A stretch of DNA of 43,028 nucleotides from a virus. The stretch lies in the IMG/VR virus record IMGVR_UViG_3300013004_001895, positions 1-43,028 of that record; one strand, given 5' to 3'. Below the pieces are notes generated by a model. The model saw only the letters and a program-made list of their open reading frames with translations, ran no database searches and was not told the origin of the DNA. Position 1 is the stretch's first letter. Every line of letters begins with the position of its first letter. Shown one piece after another: positions 8,619-17,892 of this stretch. The translations under genes and the position numbers were made by a program.

Positions 8619-9250
8619 ATAACATGCCCTTACATCATCAAATTAAAAATATCATAGACTCCATCTTTTCAGAAGGTGGTTATAACATTCAAAAATTCAA
8701 TGTTAAATTTCCATACCCTCTTGATATAAGCATCATAAAGGACAAAGATGGTAGCATTGATTTAACATTTACTAAAGCGCTACCACACGTTAGCTGGAAG
8801 AAGTTCATTACTTTATCGGCTAGAGTAGACGGGATTACCTTAAAAGAAAACGGCGGAATTCTAAAACTGAAATTTTTTCCAGATATCCCATTTGGATATG
8901 ATGATGAGCCTACAAGCCTTGAAGCCCCAAGTTATGATTTTTCTTCTGTGGCTTCCGATATCAATAGCGAGTATTCTGATCCAGAACGAAGATTTTTAGC
9001 AAACAAGTGTTTGCATTACGCAAGCGAGTGGGCTACAATAGCTAGTCAAGGATGCGACTTCGCTTGTGCGTCGAGCAGCGACAAGAAGCGTTTAAAAAGA
9101 GATTGTAAAAATTTCGTAATGGAGAATATCAAAAAAGATACCGAATTGCAGGCCGGTAGTGTTGTATTGACATTCTTATTCTTTTACGTTGTATTGCCAG
9201 TTGTTTTAAAGTTTATTCTTGAGAGAGTATTCAAGAAGCTCTTTTCTTGA
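8615..9250 (+). CDS. C-tail membrane-anchored protein
   Basis: The start is GTG 8615 (overlapping the previous stop) or ATG 8624; neither has a clear Shine-Dalgarno site, so translation is probably coupled. The N-terminal half is beta-rich and soluble. Residues ~145-170 carry Cys-rich sequence (GCDFACASSSDKKR...DC). A strong C-terminal span (VVLTFLFFYVVLPVVLKFIL) ends in a short basic tail. No family is recognised. The topology, a soluble head on a C-terminal anchor, is unlike that of its two upstream neighbours. Confidence 0.62.
   Translation: MNNMPLHHQIKNIIDSIFSEGGYNIQKFNVKFPYPLDISIIKDKDGSIDLTFTKALPHVSWKKFITLSARVDGITLKENGGILKLKFFPDIPFGYDDEPTSLEAPSYDFSSVASDINSEYSDPERRFLANKCLHYASEWATIASQGCDFACASSSDKKRLKRDCKNFVMENIKKDTELQAGSVVLTFLFFYVVLPVVLKFILERVFKKLFS
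9231..9250 (+). terminator. Possible weak terminator hairpin before nrdA
   Basis: TCAAGAA (9231-9237) and TTCTTGA (9244-9250) form a perfect 7-bp AT-rich stem with a 6-base loop, followed by TTATTTTC. It overlaps the stop codon of the upstream gene. The low GC makes it weak. Confidence 0.25.
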
Positions 9251-9290
9251 TTATTTTCGCGGTTTCTAAAAAATCACAGAAGGATTGTAT

Positions 9291-11519
9291 ATGCAGGTTT
9301 TAAAGAGAAATGGTTCATTTGAAAAGTACAATGTCGAAAAGATTCATAAGGTAGTTGAGTGGGCGATAGGTGGAATAAATAACGTCTCTTGGTCAGACAT
9401 AGAAATGAACGCCCATCTATCTTTACATGATGGGATAAGCACCAGAGATATCCACCAGATTCTAATCAAGTCAGCAAACGATCTGACTTCTCCAAGTAAA
9501 CCAAACTACCAGTACGTAGCCTCTCGCCTGCTTAATATGTCTTTGCGAAAAGATCTATGGGAGAGATACGATAATCCTCCATCATTATCCGACCACATAA
9601 CCAAAAATGTTAAACTTGGTATATATGATCAAAATCTATTAGATCAATGGACTAGTGATCAATTAAATGAATTGAATAATGTAGTAGATCATGATAGAGA
9701 CTATCTATTTACTTATGCTGGACTACAACAACTAATAGACAAGTATTTGGTCAAGAATCGTGCAACCGGTGAAATTTATGAAACTCCTCAGTTTGCATAT
9801 ATGGCAATCGCCATGTCTTTGTTTCATAGCGTTGAAGAAGTAAAGGAAGCATACGAATGTTTTTCTACATTCAAAATCAATCTTCCGACTCCAATTATGG
9901 CTGGAGTAAGAACTAAAATTAAACAGTTTGCAAGTTGTGTTCTTGTGGACGTTGATGATGATCTAAATTCTATTTTTTCTAGCGTACACGCCGTTGGAAA
10001 ATATACGGCACGACGGGCTGGTATCGGTCTAAACATTGGACGAATTAGGCCAATTAATTCTAGTATTCGTGGTGGAGAAGTAATTCATACTGGTCTTATC
10101 CCATACTTAAAGATATTTGAATCTACCGTCAAGGCCACAAGTCAGAATGGTATTCGCGGCGGGTCTGCCACAGTACACGTTCCCTTTTGGCATTATGAAA
10201 TTGAGGACATTGTTGTTCTCAAGAATAACGCTGGCACGGATGATAACAGAGTAAGAAAACTGGACTATTCTGTACAATTCAGCAAGATTTTTTATGAAAG
10301 ACTAATAAAGAACGAAGATATCACACTATTTAGTCCAGCAGAAGTTCCAGATCTATATGAAAATTTTGGTAATAATACTGCATTCAATGAACTATATGAA
10401 AGATATGAAAAATCTAGAAATATCAAGTTTAAGAAAAAGATCAACGCTAGGAAACTGGCAGAGATATTTACCAAAGAAAGATTGGAAACTGGTAGAATTT
10501 ACGTTATGAACATAGATAATGCTAATGAACACGGATCTTGGGATGTTCCGGTTTATATGTCCAATCTATGTCAAGAAATTATCCATCCAACCAATCCTAT
10601 AAAGTCTATCGATGACGCAGAGGGCGAAATAGGTATTTGTATTCTTTCCGCTCTAAATCTATTGGAGTTAGATACAGATGAGGATATCGAAAAGGCTTGC
10701 TCTATAGCCGTGCGTAGCCTAGAGTCAATCATAGACTATCAAGATTATCCAGTTGTTGCTGGAGAAAATTTTACTAAGAATAGAAGATCTCTTGGCATCG
10801 GAGTTACAAACTTTGCTGGATTTTTGGCAAAGAATAAACTAAAGTACGATGATCCAGAAACTCTAAAATTAGTTCACACCACTATGGAAAAGATCCAGTG
10901 GCATTTATTAAATGAATCCTGTAAGTTAGCGGAGCAATATGGACCCTGCAAGAAATTCAATGACACAAAATATGCCCAAGGTCTTTTGCCGATTGATTGG
11001 TACAAAAAAACAGTTGACGAACTAGTTAAGCCAGAGTATACTATGGATTGGGAGGCTCTACGCTCTAGGATTCAATCTTATGGGCTAAGACACTCCACTC
11101 TCACAGCTATTATGCCCTGTGAGTCCTCAAGCGTCATTCAAAACAGCACAAACGGCATAGAGCCTGTAAGAAATTTGATGTCCTATAAAAAAGCTAAAAA
11201 TGGGGTTTTAAAACAACTGGTGCCAAATTATGCATCACGTAAAAACTATTATACTTTAGCTTGGGATATGGAGGACAACAAAGCTATCCTAAACATTTGT
11301 GCCACCCTGCAAAAGTTCGTGGATATGAGTATTAGTGTTAATCTGTACTACAATTATTCCCATTATCCTGACGGCAATATACCCTTGAGTATTTTAATTA
11401 AGGATCAAATTTACGGGTATAAATATGGTGTAAAGAATTTTTATTACTGCAATACTCCTGACGGTGACGGTCAAACTGAAAAATCCTCTGGTTGTGAATC
11501 TGGTTCGTGTGCAATATAG
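9291..11519 (+). CDS. nrdA: Ribonucleoside-diphosphate reductase, class I alpha subunit
   Basis: This subunit reduces ribonucleotides to deoxyribonucleotides for phage DNA synthesis. Start ATG 9291 is chosen because AGAAGGA sits six bases upstream; the TTG at 9285 would be too close. An ATP-cone lies at the N-terminus (VLKRNGSFEKYNVEKI). Catalytic features are visible: first redox Cys in ASCVLV, SNLCQEI (the thiyl-radical Cys with its Asn and Glu), the second redox Cys in GICILSALNL, the radical-transfer YY pair in FYYCNT, and a C-terminal CESGSC pair for thioredoxin or glutaredoxin. The finger motif NGIEPVRN is intact. At 742 residues it is the size of E. coli NrdA. nrdB follows eight bases later. 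Confidence 0.96.
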   Translation: MQVLKRNGSFEKYNVEKIHKVVEWAIGGINNVSWSDIEMNAHLSLHDGISTRDIHQILIKSANDLTSPSKPNYQYVASRLLNMSLRKDLWERYDNPPSLSDHITKNVKLGIYDQNLLDQWTSDQLNELNNVVDHDRDYLFTYAGLQQLIDKYLVKNRATGEIYETPQFAYMAIAMSLFHSVEEVKEAYECFSTFKINLPTPIMAGVRTKIKQFASCVLVDVDDDLNSIFSSVHAVGKYTARRAGIGLNIGRIRPINSSIRGGEVIHTGLIPYLKIFESTVKATSQNGIRGGSATVHVPFWHYEIEDIVVLKNNAGTDDNRVRKLDYSVQFSKIFYERLIKNEDITLFSPAEVPDLYENFGNNTAFNELYERYEKSRNIKFKKKINARKLAEIFTKERLETGRIYVMNIDNANEHGSWDVPVYMSNLCQEIIHPTNPIKSIDDAEGEIGICILSALNLLELDTDEDIEKACSIAVRSLESIIDYQDYPVVAGENFTKNRRSLGIGVTNFAGFLAKNKLKYDDPETLKLVHTTMEKIQWHLLNESCKLAEQYGPCKKFNDTKYAQGLLPIDWYKKTVDELVKPEYTMDWEALRSRIQSYGLRHSTLTAIMPCESSSVIQNSTNGIEPVRNLMSYKKAKNGVLKQLVPNYASRKNYYTLAWDMEDNKAILNICATLQKFVDMSISVNLYYNYSHYPDGNIPLSILIKDQIYGYKYGVKNFYYCNTPDGDGQTEKSSGCESGSCAI

Positions 11520-11527
11520 GAGTAAAT

Positions 11528-12607
11528 ATGAAAACAATATTAAATAAGCATAACGTTGATTACCTTTCGCAGCCACTATTTCTGGGCGAAGACTTGTCTC
11601 TACAAAGATATGACAAGTTCAAATATCCTGTATTTTTTGATCTATACAAAAAGCAGCTAGAATTTTTCTGGAGGCCAGAGGAAATAGAACTCAAAAAAGA
11701 CAGAAACGATTTCAAAAATGATGACATTATGTCAGAAAATGAACGTTTCATCTTTACATCAAATCTAAAATATCAGACTATGATGGATAGTGTTATCTGC
11801 CGTGGCGTCCCTACGCTTACTCAGTATGTTTCTAATCCAGAATTAGAAGCATGTATGAACGTGTGGCAATTCTTTGAACAGATTCATAGTTATAGCTACA
11901 CCTATATTATTAAAAATGTCTACAGTAACCCAAGCGATATATTGGATAGCTGTTTAACAGATAAAGAAATTCTTAAAAGAGCCAACGTGGCGATCAAAGA
12001 GTACAACGCTCTTAGAGATATAGGATATTCCGGCAAGCTTAAAGATATCAAAAAGCAGATTTACCTAACTCTAATCAGCGTTAATATTTTGGAAGCTGTT
12101 CGTTTTTATGTTTCTTTTATTTGTGCATTTGCGTTTGCTGAAAACAAAAAAATGATCGGAAATGCAGATATTATCAAATTGATCAAGAGGGACGAAGCTC
12201 TACATTTGTATAACACTCAAGAGATAATTAAAATCTTACATTCCAATGAAGACGAGGGCTTCGTCAAAATAGCAGAAGAGTGCGAAGAGGATGCCATTGC
12301 AATGTTTGAATCGGCAGCGTCAGAAGAAAAGGCTTGGTCAGAGTATCTCTTTAAAGATGGCTCTATCATTGGTCTAAATGAAAAAGTGATGGCAGAATAT
12401 ATTGATTGGTTATGCATGACAAGAAGAAAAAATATAGGATTGCCATATGACAAGGGGTGCAAAAATCCCATTTCTGGATGGACAGACCCTTGGATGAATA
12501 GTGAATCGGTACAAGTAGCACCACAAGAACATGAGATCACATCGTATAAAATTGGTGCTAGTAAAAATGATCTAGAGGAAGTTGACCTAGGAGGATTAGA
12601 CATATGA
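11528..12607 (+). CDS. nrdB: Ribonucleoside-diphosphate reductase, class Ia beta subunit
   Basis: This is the diiron-tyrosyl radical subunit that partners NrdA. ATG 11528 follows AGGAG (11518-11522). Ligand motifs match E. coli NrdB: Asp in LKYQTMMDS, Glu and His in EQIHSYSYTYI (with the radical Tyr in the same motif), and Glu/His in RDEALHLYN. The acidic C-terminus ending DLGGLDI is the type that docks into NrdA. Length is 359 residues, normal for the family. The next gene overlaps its stop as ATGA. Confidence 0.95.
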   Translation: MKTILNKHNVDYLSQPLFLGEDLSLQRYDKFKYPVFFDLYKKQLEFFWRPEEIELKKDRNDFKNDDIMSENERFIFTSNLKYQTMMDSVICRGVPTLTQYVSNPELEACMNVWQFFEQIHSYSYTYIIKNVYSNPSDILDSCLTDKEILKRANVAIKEYNALRDIGYSGKLKDIKKQIYLTLISVNILEAVRFYVSFICAFAFAENKKMIGNADIIKLIKRDEALHLYNTQEIIKILHSNEDEGFVKIAEECEEDAIAMFESAASEEKAWSEYLFKDGSIIGLNEKVMAEYIDWLCMTRRKNIGLPYDKGCKNPISGWTDPWMNSESVQVAPQEHEITSYKIGASKNDLEEVDLGGLDI

Positions 12608-13065
12608 CCATTTATGAAAATCTTGATGGAAGTTCAGAAGTAAACACCGTACAAGTAAAATTAGTTCACGGCAATGCTCAGAAACCGACTAGAGCTAATG
12701 AAAATGATGCTGGATGGGATTTATATTCGACCATTCATACCGTCATACCGCCAAAACAACGAAAGACTGTCAACACAGGAATATCACTACAAATGCCAGA
12801 GCATTTTGCTGGACTGATTTGGCCTAGATCCGGCCTATCAGTTAAAAGCGGCATAGATGTTCTAGCTGGAGTAGTGGATAGTGGTTATAGAGGAGAAATA
12901 ATGGTATGTCTTTACAACACTTCTGATGAAAATGTTGCGATACATATCGGGGATAGAATCGCTCAGATTATATTCCAAGAGGTTCCTCGCGTAAATATGG
13001 AGGTCCATGAAACGTTAGGTTCCTCGCAACGAGGAGACAACGGCTTTGGCAGCACAGGAAAATAA
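12604..13065 (+). CDS. dut: dUTP diphosphatase (trimeric dUTPase)
   Basis: It hydrolyses dUTP to dUMP, keeping uracil out of phage DNA and supplying dUMP. All five family motifs are visible: AGWDLYS, the PRSGLSVKSGI loop, VLAGVVDSGYRGEI with the catalytic Asp, GDRIAQIIF, and the C-terminal arm RGDNGFGSTG that closes over the substrate. Length (153 residues) is typical. AGGAGG precedes the overlapping ATG. The last 20 bases, encoding the C-terminal arm, also encode the start of PhoH in another frame. Confidence 0.95.
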   Translation: MTIYENLDGSSEVNTVQVKLVHGNAQKPTRANENDAGWDLYSTIHTVIPPKQRKTVNTGISLQMPEHFAGLIWPRSGLSVKSGIDVLAGVVDSGYRGEIMVCLYNTSDENVAIHIGDRIAQIIFQEVPRVNMEVHETLGSSQRGDNGFGSTGK

Positions 13066-13738
13066 CAATTCGAATAACCCATATTCAAAGAAGAATAAGA
13101 AGAACAAGGCCACAAAAGATAATGTACTAGTAGCAAAAACTGAAAATCAAAAAGATTATATCAGATCTATAATAGATAATCACATTACTTTTTGTACCGG
13201 ACCATCTGGAACTGGCAAATCGTTTATTGCTGCTGGAATAGCGGCTGAACACTTGCAAAAAGACAAGATTGAGAGTATCATAGTAACGAGGCCACTAGTT
13301 TGTACCGGAAAAGACATAGGATCTTTACCGGGAGAATTAAATGAAAAGATCAAACCCTACCTACAGCCAATGGAAGAGAATCTAAAATACTTCCTTGGTA
13401 GAGATAAGTTTGGTTTATATTTTAACACCAGAAGAATTCGTTTTGAACCACTAGAAACCATGAGAGGATCAACGTTCCATAATGCATATATGATTTTAGA
13501 TGAAGCTCAGAATTGTACACTAGAACAGATAAAAATGTTCATTACAAGAATGGGAGAAAATTCTAAAGTCATTATCAATGGCGATACCAAACAAACGGAT
13601 CTATTTCGTGACAACGGATTACCGTATTGCCTAGATAGATTAAAGAATCTTAATGGCGTTGGAATTTGTAAGTTAGATTACTCGGATATTCAAAGAAATG
13701 GAATACTTGGTGCAGTTCTATATGCACTAGAATCTTGA
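13046..13738 (+). CDS. phoH: PhoH-like ATPase
   Basis: This is a PhoH-family P-loop ATPase, common in phage genomes and of uncertain role (possibly RNA-associated). Walker A is GPSGTGKS (residues 52-59), and Walker B is ILDEAQN. The start is a TTG at 13046: GAGGAG lies at 13031-13036, and there is no in-frame ATG before the Walker A region. A charged Asn/Lys-rich N-terminal tail of about 30 residues precedes the domain. The gene begins inside the end of dut. Confidence 0.92.
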   Translation: MAAQENNNSNNPYSKKNKKNKATKDNVLVAKTENQKDYIRSIIDNHITFCTGPSGTGKSFIAAGIAAEHLQKDKIESIIVTRPLVCTGKDIGSLPGELNEKIKPYLQPMEENLKYFLGRDKFGLYFNTRRIRFEPLETMRGSTFHNAYMILDEAQNCTLEQIKMFITRMGENSKVIINGDTKQTDLFRDNGLPYCLDRLKNLNGVGICKLDYSDIQRNGILGAVLYALES

Positions 13739-13745
13739 GGACAAT

Positions 13746-14099
13746 ATGTTATATGACTATAAGTGTGATGCCTGCCTGCACGAAATGAAAGATGTTTATC
13801 AGTCTATCAAGGATGAGGCACTCACTGAATGTCCTAAATGTGGAAAACCAGCCCTCTGTAGAGTAATATATGGAGGGCTAGGTTCTTTTATGAAGGACGC
13901 CAAAACCATAGGGCAGCTAGCGGACAAAAATTGGTCCAAATTAGGTAGCTATGAAAAATCTGAAATAGAATCCAAACGTAAGAGCGAAGTATCTCAGCAA
14001 GATCAAAATTTTAGTAAGTTTGGTAATGCTACCAAAAAAGAAATCAATAAGATGACACAGACCCAAAAGGAAAGATACATTATAACAGGTGAAAAATGA
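13746..14099 (+). CDS. FmdB-type zinc-ribbon protein
   Basis: The N-terminus matches the FmdB-like zinc ribbon: YDYKCDACLHE, about twenty residues on ECPKCGKPA, then a Gly-rich turn. The first pair is C-x-x-C, and so is the second. The rest is charged and probably unstructured. GAGGA precedes the start. The family is found widely in phages and bacteria; it may be a nucleic-acid-binding regulator, but the target is unknown. Confidence 0.75.
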   Translation: MLYDYKCDACLHEMKDVYQSIKDEALTECPKCGKPALCRVIYGGLGSFMKDAKTIGQLADKNWSKLGSYEKSEIESKRKSEVSQQDQNFSKFGNATKKEINKMTQTQKERYIITGEK

Positions 14100-14431
14100 A
14101 GTTTATAGATAAGCCTACCGACACAATATCTAAAAATAGCTCAGAAGCTATTTATAATCAAAGTGGAAATCTAGACTCAGAAACCACGAAGATATTTGCT
14201 AAATCATTGTTTATTGATCTCGGTGATAATAAGACCCAAAAGAAGTTCTTTATCAGAACATATAATAACACACCATTTGACCCAAACGGGCCAGAAGCAA
14301 GGCGAGAAATTTGGAATAGAACAGAATTAAAATCTGTATCTCAATCCACATTTGATCTATATGTAAAATATCTTAATACTAAGAATTCTTTGTATATGAC
14401 CAGAACTCAGAGGAGTTATATCAATGGCTAG
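14096..14431 (+). CDS. Hypothetical protein, 111 aa
   Basis: The ATG overlaps the previous stop (ATGA). The product is polar, with no Cys, membrane segment or known motif. The pattern FDPNGPEARREIWNRTELKSVS is distinctive and may allow distant relatives to be found. It lies among small probable regulatory genes upstream of the recombination genes. Confidence 0.6.
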   Translation: MKFIDKPTDTISKNSSEAIYNQSGNLDSETTKIFAKSLFIDLGDNKTQKKFFIRTYNNTPFDPNGPEARREIWNRTELKSVSQSTFDLYVKYLNTKNSLYMTRTQRSYING

Positions 14432-14747
14432 TAAACGAGGACCATTAAGTAGGGCCGAAGTGTTCTATATTCAAGAACACGTAAAGTCTGGGAAAAATAT
14501 TGATGAAATCGCTTCAGATCTTGATAGGCCAGCAAAGTCTATAGAAAAATGCGTTACTCAAGCCCAAAAGGCTAATGCTCCAAAAAGACTTACCGCCGGT
14601 GATCAATTTGCAAGAAAAAGTGGATCTGTTGTAATGACAGAAAATGCAGCGACTATTGCCGACGCTCGCAGAAAAACCAGAGTACCAAGCGATGCCAAGA
14701 ATTGTGTAACAAAGGTAAAGAATGATCAAGATAATAACAGCCTGTGA
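14424..14747 (+). CDS. Small putative HTH DNA-binding protein, 107 aa
   Basis: Residues ~7-48 (LSRAEVFYIQEHVKSGKNID, then EIASDLDRPAKSIEKCV) have the spacing of a helix-turn-helix like that of sigma-70 region 4 or GcrA: an initial helix, a turn with a small residue, and a recognition helix. The remainder is basic and probably disordered. GAGG lies upstream and the start overlaps the previous gene. A transcription-regulator role is plausible but not shown. Confidence 0.6.
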   Translation: MASKRGPLSRAEVFYIQEHVKSGKNIDEIASDLDRPAKSIEKCVTQAQKANAPKRLTAGDQFARKSGSVVMTENAATIADARRKTRVPSDAKNCVTKVKNDQDNNSL

Positions 14748-15351
14748 CAATAAATTAAATCACATATCTGAGTTAAACAAGCCGATAGTAGAACAATATT
14801 GCAACACCAATGGTTATCAGCTAGTTAGCAAAACTATTGAAAATTTTGATAGGCCAGCTTCTTGGTTTAAAGTCGGAGCTATTTTATCTGAATTTGAAAA
14901 AAATGATTGCGATCATATTTTATGGTTAGATACAGACACCTTAATTCTCAAGCAATCCTTTAAATTAGAGTCTCTACTAAAACAGGATAAATATTTTTAC
15001 CTATGTAAAGATGCGAATGGGATTAATTGTGGGGTATTCTTAATGTCTAATGTTCCGCTTATGAAGGACATGTTGTCCGCTGTAGATGCTTTGTATCCCA
15101 AATATCAGAATCACGGATGGTGGGAACAAGCTGCTATTATGGAACTAATACGTAGAAATCATTTAAATATTAATTCGCACATAGAGTATGTTCCTCAGAA
15201 TATTCTCAATGCATATGATTCAAAACTGGTACATACCATCAACAACGGATATGTTAATCAAGATTCTTTTATATTGCATCTACCATCTATAAACAACACC
15301 ACAAGATATAATGTGATTAAGCAATATATCTCAGAATACTATGGATATTAA
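14722..15351 (+). CDS. Glycosyltransferase, GT34-like or other GT-A fold
   Basis: The motif ILWLDTDTLIL holds the DxD metal- and sugar-nucleotide-binding signature of GT-A enzymes. The sequence resembles the GMA12/MNN10 or GT8 type, with a conserved GWWEQAAIM stretch in place of the usual acceptor-side motif. At 209 residues it is compact. It begins within the previous gene and overlaps the following methyltransferase, away from the main glycan cluster. Substrate is not predictable. Confidence 0.72.
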   Translation: MIKIITACDNKLNHISELNKPIVEQYCNTNGYQLVSKTIENFDRPASWFKVGAILSEFEKNDCDHILWLDTDTLILKQSFKLESLLKQDKYFYLCKDANGINCGVFLMSNVPLMKDMLSAVDALYPKYQNHGWWEQAAIMELIRRNHLNINSHIEYVPQNILNAYDSKLVHTINNGYVNQDSFILHLPSINNTTRYNVIKQYISEYYGY

Positions 15352-15880
15352 TCATATAGCTATAGATCAAAACCATATAGAATTGATATATGGTCTGATT
15401 ATTAGCCACAAGCCAAAAACAATATTGGAGCTTGGTATCGGCAGTGGCTTTTTAACAAAAAGAATGATAGAAGCTTTTAAATACAATGAATATCAAGTAG
15501 ATATCGATTGTGTAGATAATTTTTTTGATTGGCATGGAAAAATTCCAGAGCATATAGCCAAACTACAGGATATTAATCTAATTGTACAATCTGAGAAAGC
15601 CTTTCTTGATTCATCCAGCAAAGCATATGATTTTATTGTGTCCGATGCTGATCATTTTAATTGCCACAAATGGATAGAATTGACCCATTCAAAGTTAAAT
15701 AATGATGGGATATTAGTATATCACGACATAACCAATCCCTCATTCCCAAATCTTATGTCGATAAAAATGTATTATGACACAGTACCACACCAGTTTTCAT
15801 CAATGCTATTTTCTAAAAATAGCAAACAAGGTGAGCGATGCGATAGAGGACTTTTAGTTTTACAAAAGAGACAATCATGA
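15341..15880 (+). CDS. Class I SAM-dependent methyltransferase
   Basis: Motif I is ILELGIGSG (residues ~28-36), followed by an acidic residue (CVDN) at the end of strand 2 and an aspartate-rich SDADHF motif, matching the Methyltransf_24 type. No DNA-methyltransferase catalytic motif (DPPY or PC) is seen, so a small-molecule or sugar substrate is likelier. It overlaps the upstream glycosyltransferase by 11 bases, suggesting that the two act on the same product. Confidence 0.75.
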   Translation: MDINHIAIDQNHIELIYGLIISHKPKTILELGIGSGFLTKRMIEAFKYNEYQVDIDCVDNFFDWHGKIPEHIAKLQDINLIVQSEKAFLDSSSKAYDFIVSDADHFNCHKWIELTHSKLNNDGILVYHDITNPSFPNLMSIKMYYDTVPHQFSSMLFSKNSKQGERCDRGLLVLQKRQS

Positions 15881-16308
15881 TTACTTCATACGAACAATGG
15901 TTACAAGAATATAGAAAAGATAAATACAAGATTTGGATAAGGGCTACATTGTCCAATAATCAAGAATACTATCTGCCAGATGTAAAAGATTGGAAAGATC
16001 TTAAAGAAATTTGTAAGACCAACAAATTGAAAGTAAAGAAGGTTGGCCTACAATACCGATCACACTCCATAGAGGTTGACACATCAGACACCGATGGTGT
16101 ATACTTGATCAAGTCTGTAATTGGCATGATCGGAGAAACCACAAAGCAAACAGTAACCATAGGTAAGTTATATGGTGACACAATTTATAAAAGTATGTGG
16201 ATTACTCCAGAATTGATAGAAGAACTAAAAACCAAAGATTCAGTTGCGGATTCATTTGAGGAAGTATTGATTTATGACTACCAAAAAGAACAGACCAGAA
16301 CTATTTAA
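15877..16308 (+). CDS. Hypothetical protein, 143 aa
   Basis: ATG overlaps the methyltransferase stop. The sequence is mixed alpha/beta and basic, with no Cys and no known motif. It ends inside the next gene. No domain is recognised. Confidence 0.6.
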   Translation: MITSYEQWLQEYRKDKYKIWIRATLSNNQEYYLPDVKDWKDLKEICKTNKLKVKKVGLQYRSHSIEVDTSDTDGVYLIKSVIGMIGETTKQTVTIGKLYGDTIYKSMWITPELIEELKTKDSVADSFEEVLIYDYQKEQTRTI

Positions 16309-16792
16309 TCAGCAGTATCAAAAAGAATGGTCAGAAACACATAAGTATAAGCACATCCACACTGGCGAATATTGCACATTTGAGGCTTATGTAGCAGAAT
16401 TTATAGTATTGCGAAGATCTGAAAAATTGAACTTAGGCAAACCATCTTATAAGTTTTGGACCAAGGGCGATCCATTGCACTGGCTGTGGAAGAAACAATA
16501 CGGTGCCGCCATACAATTGAAAAAGAAATATAGCGAAGAAGCTATCCTTAATGCCATAAAATCTAAAGATTTTGATAATCTATTAGTTATTGGTATTCAA
16601 AATGGCAGGGGATACAAAGTAAATCCATTAGCCGAAAAAGTCATTATCAAACATCAAGCTATATTGGATAAACAGCAAACCAAAATCGAAGTTAATCTTG
16701 AAGAAAATGTTGAAAGTAGACCAGTTGAAACTAGGGCTACGCAGAGCTATAATACAAAAAGGACTACCATGAACAAGTTGAGGAATCTATGA
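16274..16792 (+). CDS. Hypothetical protein upstream of recA, 172 aa
   Basis: GAGGAAG precedes the ATG, and the end overlaps the recombinase start. The N-terminal 60 residues are rich in Tyr, Trp, Lys and His (KYKHIHTGEY, KFWTKGDPLHWLWKKQYG), a look often seen in nucleic-acid-binding phage proteins. The C-terminus is charged and probably disordered. Its tight link to the RecA-like gene suggests a recombination accessory role; this is inference. Confidence 0.6.
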   Translation: MTTKKNRPELFNQQYQKEWSETHKYKHIHTGEYCTFEAYVAEFIVLRRSEKLNLGKPSYKFWTKGDPLHWLWKKQYGAAIQLKKKYSEEAILNAIKSKDFDNLLVIGIQNGRGYKVNPLAEKVIIKHQAILDKQQTKIEVNLEENVESRPVETRATQSYNTKRTTMNKLRNL

Positions 16793-17892
16793 GCAAAACC
16801 AAAAAGCCCACAAAGTTTTCGGAAGATAGCGTAAGCAGTTCCATCATTTCCAAATATGGGGATGTTGTTAGGAGCGGAACTGAGGTTCTAGAAAATATCA
16901 ATAGCCTAAATGTAATTGGGGTATCTCCAGCGTTGGATATCGCACTTGGCGGTGGAATTAGAGAAGGTTCTGTTGTTGTTATGACAGGAGATCCAAAGAG
17001 CGGAAAGACCACTACAGCACTACATTTTGCCTCCAAGTGTCAACAAAAGGGGAAGCGTGTTATTTATGTCAATACGGAGGGTAGGTTATCAAGACAAAAC
17101 TTTGATGGCATCAAGAACCTAAATGCAGACAACATTCTTATTATAGAGTCAACAGATGAAAGAGTATTATCAGCAGAAGACTTCCTAAACATTATAGAGT
17201 ATTATATCAATAATGATCCCGGCTGTCTGATTATAGCGGATTCTTTATCCAATATGGTTCCAGCCGTAGAGCTTGAGGGAGAAGTACGAACAGGAGTTAG
17301 AAATGCTCTACCAAGACTTTTATCTATGTTTTTCAAGAGAATTAGCGGAACCCTCATGAAGAACAAGGTGATGTTGATTTGTATCACACATAATATTGCA
17401 AATACTGGAGGATCTCCATACGCTCCTCAAAAGATGGCAGATTGTGGAAATATGTTGCAGTATCAAGCTGGTACAAATATGGTTATCACCCATCGTGGAA
17501 AGTGGCAGGTGCCAAAAGATACTGGTCCACACGTTGGACAAATCGCCAACTGGTCTATAAAAACTTCTAATGCTGGCGGTCGCCCGAATAGCACAGCAGA
17601 AGGGTGGATACGATATGGAATCGGAGTAGATGAAGTACAAGAAATCATCCAGATAGCTTGTGAATTTCGTCTAATTAAATCTGCCGGTGCTTGGTATACT
17701 ATACAGTGTGCGGTAGATGAACCTTCCCATCCAATAGTCGCTAAAGTTATAGCCGACAATAACGTTGGATCTTCAACAGAAGAACTTGAGAAGTTCTTTA
17801 AGTTTCAAGGCGTAAATAACGTGGCGGAATATCTTAACTCCACACCATCTATAGCTGAATTTATATACCAAAAAATCAAGGAGCTACATTGA
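16789..17892 (+). CDS. RecA-like recombinase (UvsX/RecA family)
   Basis: This ATPase should form filaments on ssDNA and catalyse strand exchange. Walker A is GDPKSGKT (residues 67-74) and Walker B is CLIIADS (146-152). The VNTEG motif follows strand 2 and the ITHN stretch occupies the sensor position. GAGG precedes the start. At 367 residues it is close to bacterial RecA in length but diverged. It is followed without a gap by a nuclease-fold protein. Confidence 0.88.
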   Translation: MSKTKKPTKFSEDSVSSSIISKYGDVVRSGTEVLENINSLNVIGVSPALDIALGGGIREGSVVVMTGDPKSGKTTTALHFASKCQQKGKRVIYVNTEGRLSRQNFDGIKNLNADNILIIESTDERVLSAEDFLNIIEYYINNDPGCLIIADSLSNMVPAVELEGEVRTGVRNALPRLLSMFFKRISGTLMKNKVMLICITHNIANTGGSPYAPQKMADCGNMLQYQAGTNMVITHRGKWQVPKDTGPHVGQIANWSIKTSNAGGRPNSTAEGWIRYGIGVDEVQEIIQIACEFRLIKSAGAWYTIQCAVDEPSHPIVAKVIADNNVGSSTEELEKFFKFQGVNNVAEYLNSTPSIAEFIYQKIKELH

